Shown here in pieces: positions 1-64,000 of a stretch of 64,000 nt of DNA. Numbering within the stretch: position 1 is the stretch's first letter; every line of letters starts with the position of its first letter. Source of the DNA: Oreohelix idahoensis (taxonomy: Eukaryota > Mollusca > Gastropoda > Stylommatophora > Oreohelicidae); assembly GCA_024509875.1 (NCBI GenBank), contig JAMPIV010021221.1, positions 83,842-147,841 on the forward strand, read 5' to 3'. The notes beneath the pieces are model-generated. The model was given only the letters and a program-made list of their open reading frames with translations, had not been told where the DNA came from and made no database searches. The position numbers and the translations under genes were made by a program.

Positions 1-830
1 TGGAATCCAGTGGACTCTTGACTAAGCAGTTGGATGATCTGAATTTTGCTGATGACTTGGCTCTTCTGTCCCATAACCGTAATCAGATGCAGGACAAATT
101 GAAAACACTCGATGAGAGGTCATAGCAATTGGGTCTGAAAATACACAGGGAAAAGACAAAAATAATGAGAATAAATGCAGGTAATGATAATAACAAGGTT
201 GAACTTGAAGAAACACGACTACAAGATGTAGAATCGTACACATATCTTGGCAGCAATATAGACAAAGTTGGAGGGACAGACAGTGATATCAAAATAAGAA
301 TACAAAAAGCAAGAGGAGCTTTCATTGCATTGGAAAATATACGGAGATCAAGAGAAATCGGATCCAACATGAAAATAAGAATCTTCAACTCAAATGTGAA
401 GTCAGTACTATTATATGGCTTTGAAACATGAAGAAAAACAAAGACAACAACCAAAAAGCTACAGACTTTCATAAATGGGTGCTTGCATAGAATAGAAGGA
501 TTAAAATGGTATGACAAGGTTACCAACGTGGAACTGATGACAAGTGCCAGTGGAACAAGAGATGAGAAAAAGACAATGGCGATGGATAGGACACACACTG
601 AGGAAACCTGTTGATAGCATTACAAGGCAGTCCTTGTTCTGGAACCCCCAGTGCAAGAGAGGCAGAGGTAGACCAAGAACCACATGGAGAAGCAAGTTGG
701 AAACAGAGGTGAAAATGATGAGGAGAACGTGGAAAGAACTTGAGATGATGGCATGTGATGGGAGGACTTGGCATGTGTTTGTTGAAGGCCTATGCTCCTT
801 TGGGAGTGGAGGGTTATGATGATGATTCTT
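1..830 (+). mobile_element. RTE-A LINE copy 1, 3' part, cut by the window edge
   Basis: Remnant of an RTE-like non-LTR retrotransposon reverse transcriptase. The catalytic box reads FADD at 45-56, followed by an LALLS context, the K-T-KIM-IN block (about 150-175), YLGS (238-250), and the C-terminal tail that contains a GH-LRKP motif, a GRGRPRTTW block and HVFVEGLC. It is broken by an in-frame TAG (122-124), a TGA (429-431) and frameshifts. The end is a short GAT repeat near 817. It is closely similar to 2709-3530, so the two are copies of one family. Confidence 0.85.
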
Positions 831-1039
831 GGGCAAAGCAAATTTTTAACTTATTTTTACTGAAGGTTTGCCAGGAAACCCTTCTTCTGATGGGTCATAA
901 TAATGTACTGACTGACATGAGAAAAGTGCACGCATGAATCACTTCAAACATATCCTTCACAAAGCCTGATTTTGAAATTCTTTTGGTAACTGATATTAAT
1001 GGACAATAAATATTACTGAAGTTTAGCATTTGCTTCTGT

Positions 1040-3530
1040 CATCTGCACATATGCATAAGCAAGAAGTTTAGGTCATCATTGCATGATGTGAAAGTATGTA
1101 GAAGAGCAGATGTTGTATCAGAACACCATCTTCTGTTGGCTAAAACAAAATTAAAACTCAAGAAATTTACAACTGCTTATAGCTATAGACAACAGTATAA
1201 TGTGGGATATCTAAGAAATCAGGAAATAAGAGAAAAATTTTCAATCACAGTATCTAACAAATACCAAGTACTCGAACAGCTGGAAAATGAAACAGATACG
1301 GAAGACCACTAGCAACAAGTAAAAAATATATGGAACGAGACATGTAAAGAAGTACTGAGAAAAAAAGAACATCAGCACAAAGCATGGATAACAATAGAAA
1401 CCATTAGTAAGATAGAATACAGGAAAAACAAGAAAGCAGGTTTAAACAGAAGCAAAACCAGAAGCTCCAAAGCCAAGGCTCATGAAGTGTACATAGAAGC
1501 AAACAAAGAAGTAAGAAGAAACATCAAAAGAGACAAGATGAAATATATTGATGATTTGGCAAGGGAAGCAGAGGAAGCTGCAGCAAAAGGAAATATGAGG
1601 GACCTGTACAACAACACAAAGAAGCTAACAGGGAAATATAAGCAAGCAAATGGCCTAATAAAAGATAAGAATGGAAAATTGCTTAGTAATATACATGAAC
1701 AAATGAAGAGATGGACAGAACATTTTGAGGAACTTCTCAATAGACCATCAACTAATCCCCCAGACATCCAGCCAGCAGAAGAGGAGCTACATATCAGCTG
1801 TGAACGACCAAGTAGAGAAGAAATAAAGAAAGCCATAAAGCTTCTGAAAAATGGAAAAGCAGCTGGTCCAGATTGCATTCCAGCAGAGGCCATCAAAACA
1901 GATATTGATACCTCTACAGAGATATTATACAAACTACTTGGCAAAGTCTGGGAGAGAGGAAATACCAGCAGAATGGAAGGAAGGTTATCTGGTCAAGTTG
2001 CCTAAGAAGGGAAACCTACAAGAGTGCACAAATTATAGAGGAATAATGTTACTATCAGTGCCAGGAAAAGTATTAAACAGAATCATCCTGGAGAGATTAA
2101 AAGAGTCCATAGACAAGCAACTGAGAGATGAACAAGCAGGTTTTTGACAAAATAGATCCTGTACAGACCGCTATACATTGGATTCATGGATTATGAAAAG
2201 GCATTTAACAGTGTAGACAGAGAATCGCTTTGGAAATTGATGAGGCATTATGGAGTTCCCATGAAGATCATTAACTTAATAAAGAAGACCTATGAAGATA
2301 TGACATGTAGCGTTCTTCATGAATGACAACTTACAGAACCATTTAGGATTAGAATGGGAGCTGTGCTGGTGTAATGGCTACGGCGTTGTACTTGCGACCA
2401 GGTTTTCATGGTTCAAACCCAGGCGTCAGCGTTTGAAGGAATGTTTACGACCGGAAATTTGACTGAATAACCTGAACGGCTCCTACACATAAATCCCGTG
2501 TGGATGGGAAGAAGCAAAGCTCCTGACCGGGTTGGAAGGAAAGTCCACTGACCCCCCAGCCTCGCAATGACATGTCATTGGCTCGAGTGCCGCTGGTAAG
2601 AAAAAAAAGGATTAGAACGGGAGTCAGACAGAGATGCCTCTTGTCTCCATTTCTTTTCTTACTAGCAATAGATTGGGTTATGAAAACATCGACATCACAC
2701 AACAGAAATGGAATCCAGTGGAATCTGACTTAACAGCTTGATGATCTGGATTTTGCTGATGTCTTGGCTCTTCTGTCCCATAATCGGATGCAAGAGAAAA
2801 TGAAAATTCTCGATGAGAGGTCACAACAAGTGGGCCTGAAAATGCACAGGGAAAAGACAAAGATTATGAGAATAAATGCAAGAAATGATAACAAGGTTGA
2901 ACTTGAAGAAAAACCACTAAAAGATGTAGAATCTTACACATATCTTGGAAGTAATATAGACAAAGTTGGAGGGACAGACAGTGATATAAAAATAAGAATA
3001 CAAAAAGCAAGAGGAGCTTTCATTGCATTGGGAAACAAATGGAGAACAAGAGAAATCAAGTCCAACACGAAAATAAGAATCTTCAACTCAAATGTGAAGT
3101 CAGTCCTATTGTATGGCTCTGAGACATGGAGAACAACAAAAACAACAACCAAAAAGCTACAGACTTTTATAAACGGGTGCTTGCGTAGAATAGAAGGACT
3201 GAAATGGTATGACAAAGTCACAAATGTGGAATTGATGACAAGAACCAGACAAGTGCCAGTGGAACAAGAGTTGAGAAGAAGACGCTGGCGATGGATAGGA
3301 CACACATTGAGGAAACCTGTTGATAGCATTACAAGGCAGTCCTTGTTCTGGAATCCACAGGGAAAGAGAGGCAGAGGTAGACCAAAAAACACATGGAGAA
3401 GAGAACTGGAAACAGAGGTGAAAATGATGAGGAAAACATGGAAAGAACTTGAGCGGATGGCACAGGACAGGAAGACTTGGCATGTGTTTGTTGAAGGCCT
3501 ATGCTCCTTGGGGAGCTAAAGGGTATTGAT
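1040..3530 (+). mobile_element. RTE-A LINE copy 2, degenerate, with SINE insertion
   Basis: RTE-like LINE remnant in sense orientation. 1040-1310 matches the end of the endonuclease and linker. 1487-2147 carries the linker and the start of RT (KNGKAAGPDCIPAEA, then LPKKGNLQECTNYRGIMLL). 2185-2340 has a YEKAFN-VDRESLW-like block. 2608-3519 holds the rest, with the catalytic box altered to FADV (2752-2763) and an intact 251-codon C-terminal frame (2764-3519). Several stops and frameshifts make it inactive. The tail after the stop is a short TGAT repeat. It is interrupted by a tRNA-type SINE at 2361-2607. Confidence 0.87.
2361..2607 (+). mobile_element. tRNA-derived SINE inside RTE-A copy 2
   Basis: 247 bp flanked by a 16-bp target duplication (AGGATTAGAAYGGGAG, 2345-2360 and 2608-2623, one mismatch). 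The head has a TGGTGTAATGG stretch matching a pol III A box (about 2367) and GGTTCAAACCC matching a B box (about 2411), spaced as in a tRNA. The body ends in an A-run (2601-2608). It is a retroposed tRNA-like SINE, not a functional tRNA gene, and has no coding content. It shares general layout with the unit at 32234-32571. Confidence 0.8.
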
Positions 3531-4575
3531 GATTCTGTCATCTGAAGTAGTCCTACTGGCCAGATATCATTCCCTTGAGATTTTAGCCGCCTTGTAGCAA
3601 CATGTTCCTTTCAACCTAGAATGGTCTGTTGGTTATATCAGAACGCATGCATGTTTTACCATGCAGAACTAAGTGAACTCTCTCGACTCTAGTATTGTTC
3701 ATAAATACTAAGCCATGAAAAGGACTACTAGTGTCTGGCAGCTAGCATAGTGAAGTCCTGAAAAGAACTATTAACACTACAGAGTTAATAAATACTAAGC
3801 CTTGAAAAGGACTACTAGTCCATTAGTATAATTAAACCCTGATAAGGGCCAGTCATGAAAAGGACTATTCACTACACTGATGCTACCTCAAAATGTAATA
3901 TAAATTGACTAGATTGACTAGTGAACACATGCAGGCAAAAAAAAAAAACAGACAGACTGAAGATATAGTCAGCATGTTGGACTGAACATATTATCAAAAG
4001 GGCTTCTATGGATGAATGTTCAGTAATGTTACTGATGTAATTGCCCATTAATTTTTGTTTTTGGCATGGCAAGCTAGTAACAATAATTAATTAAAATAGT
4101 AGTAATGACCTTAGCAAAAGTTAGTTAAACTTTTGGTCAACTGTCTTAAATTTCTGGTCATCAGTGGTGACCTGGGGTCTCTGACGGGCAAAGAAAGAGT
4201 AGTACTTTTACTCCCTTAGGCATATCATTAAAGGTATTGACATGATGCAATTTTCCCAGCTGTAAGTGGGTACCTAACAGCTCTTGTCTTGAGTTAGGGA
4301 AGGCAAATGTTTGGAGGATAGGAACTGGTCACACCACCTCTCGATGCTGGACCAAGTATAGTGACACATACGTCTGCTGTGACTCCTGCTACTGCATTCA
4401 GACAATAATAAACTGTTGACAAATTCTTTGAAGTTTGAAATTATCAAGTTTGCAGCATGTTTTATGTATGGAAGATACACAAAACTCAAGACAGAATATG
4501 AGATAATTAAATGAGCTATGCACTGTTTTTGAAGTTATGACTTTCATTAAATATGTCTTGTCTCTTGTGTTACAG
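3531..4575. other. Non-coding stretch with short degenerate repeats
   Basis: No coding signal found. 3690-3865 holds three diverged copies of a motif around GAAAAGGACTACTAG (about 3718, 3803, 3858); two are preceded by ATAAATACTAAGCC. This looks like a decayed tandem or composite repeat. The missing first coding exon of GNL3 could lie here or upstream; I could not identify a convincing ATG exon. Confidence 0.5.
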
Positions 4576-62406
<57,831 letters not shown>

Positions 62407-62434
62407 GTAGACAGTATACACTTTATAAGAGTAG

Positions 62435-62650
62435 TCTTCTTCTTCTTCTTCTTCCGTCCTTAGCCACCGACCGTCAAAGCAGTCAGTGGCCATTACGCCT
62501 AGTGGCGTCTTAGGGCAACAGCAGATAGGCTTTCTTTGCCATTGTTTCCCATCACGCCTATTGGCGTCTTTAGGGCAACGGCAAATCAATCCATTTGCTG
62601 TTGTTTCCGTAATCGAAGTGACTGGCAAACGGGTGATCAGCCCGTTGGTA
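62435..62650 (-). mobile_element. RTE-C 3' end fragment, antisense
   Basis: 216 bp between 12-bp duplications TTATAAGAGTAG (62423-62434 and 62651-62662). The + strand begins CTTCTTCTTCTTC (AAG tail of an antisense insertion) then matches 45172-45225 (ACCGTCAAAGCAGTCAG, GGCCAT-ACGCCT-GTGGCGTCTT). The CACGCCTATTGGCGTCTT module is repeated, so the 3' UTR here is partly duplicated. A small hairpin AACGGG...CCCGTT lies at the far end. Confidence 0.82.
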
Positions 62651-62726
62651 TTATAAGAGTAGTAGCGGCCGTAAAATGATAATAGTGGTCAGAAAAATTC
62701 TAACCAAAGTGATACCGCTCTACCTA

Positions 62727-63168
62727 TGTCCCAGTCTTGACATATGGATGCGAGTCATGGGCAATGACTACAACCCACAAAAGCCAGATCCGAACCTCAG
62801 AAATGAGGTATCTGAGGAAGGTGGTTGAATTAACAAGAAGAGACATGGTCCGCAACCAGACGATACGTCAAGTCCTAAAATCCCACCCCCTGCAGGCCCA
62901 AGTAGAACAGTCCCAACTAAGATGGTTTGGCCATGTCTGCAGAATGGGAGAAGATCGGCTACCACGACAAGCATGGGAAACAAAGAACCAAGGGATCCAG
63001 ACCCCCAGGATGACCCAGAGTCCGCGGGGAGGACAACATTAGACAATCTTTGAAGGACCGAGGACTAAAATGGAACCAGGCAAGGAGGAAGACAGCCGAT
63101 AGGATAGTCTGGCGCTCTCTCTTCCAAACCTCTACACCTCACGGTAGAAGGGGAACGACTAAGTAAGT
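62727..63168 (+). mobile_element. RTE-B 3' end fragment
   Basis: Matches 48847-49336 closely: LTYGCESWAMTTTHKSQI, MRYLRKVVELTRRDMVRNQT, LRWFGHVCRMGEDRLPRQA; frame lost afterwards; ends CGACTAAGTAAG. It lacks the foreign patch and the 42-bp insertion found in the longer copy, so it serves as a reference for both. Confidence 0.85.
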
Positions 63169-63326
63169 GATGCTAGACCACTTAAAAGAAACCTCATGTG
63201 GAAAACTCAAGGAGACACAAACATGATTTTGAACAGGAATATCATGTACAGGTCAGATAGCAACACTCAAAAACATTCGAGAGCATTGAAATGAATGATA
63301 CACGTTAAAAAGAAGTGGTGATGGAA

Positions 63327-63535
63327 ATGACATCATCATCCTCATTGCTTTTTCGCTCCCCAAGGAGCATAAGCCTTCAACAAACTCATGCCAAGTCCTC
63401 GTCTCATTCCAACAGTTCCAAGTCGTGGGAATGTCTCCAGTTTTCTTCTCCATGTGTATTTTGGTATCCCTCTACCCCTTCATACCATGGAGATTCCAGA
63501 ATAAGGACTGCCTTATAATGCCATCAACATGTTTC
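63327..63535 (-). mobile_element. RTE-A 3' end fragment, antisense
   Basis: Minus strand carries a RQSLFWN-like segment, then MEKKTGDIPTTWN and ETRTWHEFVEGLCSLGS, followed by a GAT-rich tail (63327-63345 on + reads CATCATCATCCTCAT). Diverged and truncated. Confidence 0.75.
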
Positions 63536-63644
63536 TTTAGTGTGTGGAACTTATGAACTTTGTTGAAAAAAGACTGTCAGAAAAGATATATGTGGAGACC
63601 AACAGCCAACAGGGATGCAGCCTGTTGTTTCAAAGGGAAGTTGT

Positions 63645-64000
63645 TGTTGTGTCATAGGGAAGTTATTGTTGTTTAACTAGGGCTGCTGAGCTTCTCACTC
63701 TTTAGCAGCCAATACCAAGATGAAGACTCCTTGGTATTATCTACAATGTAGATCTAGGCTTTTCCTGTAGCTTTTTTGCCATTCCGAAACAAGTTGAGTT
63801 GAAGTCATGAGCTCCAGTTTCTCTAGCCTAGCTTGAATTTAAAGAATCGTCACATCTGATCCCAAGCTAGGAGTAAGAAGTGCGTGCATACTGTGCATTC
63901 CCCACTATCAAAGATAGCTAGAATACTGTACTCTGTTTCTGGGCTCTCCCAAGGAATTGTCATGTCCTGCACAGCTAGAGTGACTTCTCCCAAGCTTAGG
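63645..64000 (-). mobile_element. SINE-like retroposon, antisense copy running off the window
   Basis: Reverse complement of the unit at 25221-25760: GCTCTCCCAAGGAATTGTC, CAGCCAATACCAAG, GTACTGTGCATTCCCC-like (here ATACTGTGCATTCCCC). The AAC tail appears as GTTATTGTTGTTTAA at about 63664. The 5' part continues beyond 64000. Confidence 0.72.

Noticed and set aside
83..598. Hydrophobic 171-codon minus-strand frame, and similar ones at 2934-3392, 1480-1944, 38792-39373 and 53905-54315
   Set aside because: They are antisense to LINE reverse transcriptase or endonuclease; the hydrophobic look comes from the complement of A-rich, Lys/Glu-rich coding sequence.
2361..2440. Possible tRNA gene
   Set aside because: A and B box matches belong to a SINE with target duplication and A tail; no complete cloverleaf.
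1..3530. Tandem segmental duplication of one LINE (1-830 versus 2709-3530)
   Set aside because: The two copies end in different short tails and diverge at many positions; independent insertions of one family are simpler, although flanks are too short to be certain.

Overview
This is animal nuclear DNA. A single spliced host gene crosses most of the window on the + strand: the invertebrate nucleostemin-type nucleolar GTPase (GNL3/GNL3L, NS1-like). I can place 13 exons from 4576 to 62406, all with GT/AG boundaries and consistent phase. They give 445 complete codons, from the basic N-terminal region through a circularly permuted GTPase domain (NKID, then GFPNTGKSS, then DSPG) into the C-terminal region. 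The first coding exon and the last exon(s) are not identified. The organism looks like a metazoan invertebrate. A mollusc or other lophotrochozoan is my guess, from the mix of RTE-like LINEs, an I-group (Nimb-like) LINE with RNase H, tRNA-type SINEs, hAT, piggyBac-like and Ty3/gypsy remnants. The species cannot be fixed from sequence alone.

Everything between the exons is a layered set of transposons. 1-3.5 kb: two copies of an RTE-like LINE (called RTE-A), one hit by a tRNA-type SINE. 6.9-13.3 kb: two related 2.3-2.4 kb units with TG...CA ends and 5-bp target duplications (solo-LTR-like); one lies inside the splice donor of a GNL3 exon, the other inside an RTE-A copy. 14.5-20.3 kb: an RNase H LINE that has lost its RT and is split by a ZBED-type hAT element with a palindromic 8-bp target duplication. 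21.2-24.3 and 30.9-33.3 kb: two composite DNA-transposon remnants with a piggyBac-like cysteine-rich module; the second is bounded by TTAA and carries a SINE. 25.2-25.8 and 63.6-64 kb: a retroposon related to the 5' UTR of the RNase H LINE. 26.4-26.8 kb: a 24-bp minisatellite.

35.5-49.3 kb is one old RTE-like LINE (RTE-B), bounded by a 15-bp target duplication and broken open by four later insertions: a nearly intact antisense RNase H LINE (35584-40550, 12-bp duplication); a 2.2 kb terminal-inverted-repeat element encoding a conserved two-part protein of a family I cannot assign to a superfamily; a full-length antisense RTE-like LINE (RTE-C) with an uninterrupted 994-codon ORF and a 14-bp duplication; and a 42-bp insertion of an RTE-B-type 3' tail with a 13-bp duplication. 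A short patch of foreign sequence also sits in its 3' part. 49.4-50.3 kb: a decayed LINE. 50.5-52.0 kb: a TTAA-bounded inverted-repeat element carrying a Ty3/gypsy integrase fragment. 52.1-56.9 kb: three roughly 107-bp tandem units interrupted by a LINE fragment and by an RNase H LINE copy with a classic 5' inversion. 58-64 kb: a TA microsatellite, a 48-bp minisatellite and further small LINE derivatives, including a 476-bp deletion derivative with a perfect 13-bp target duplication.

Only the host gene, the RTE-C ORF and, less certainly, the RNase H LINE (one apparent 1-bp deletion) look near-functional. Most other coding tracts are remnants.
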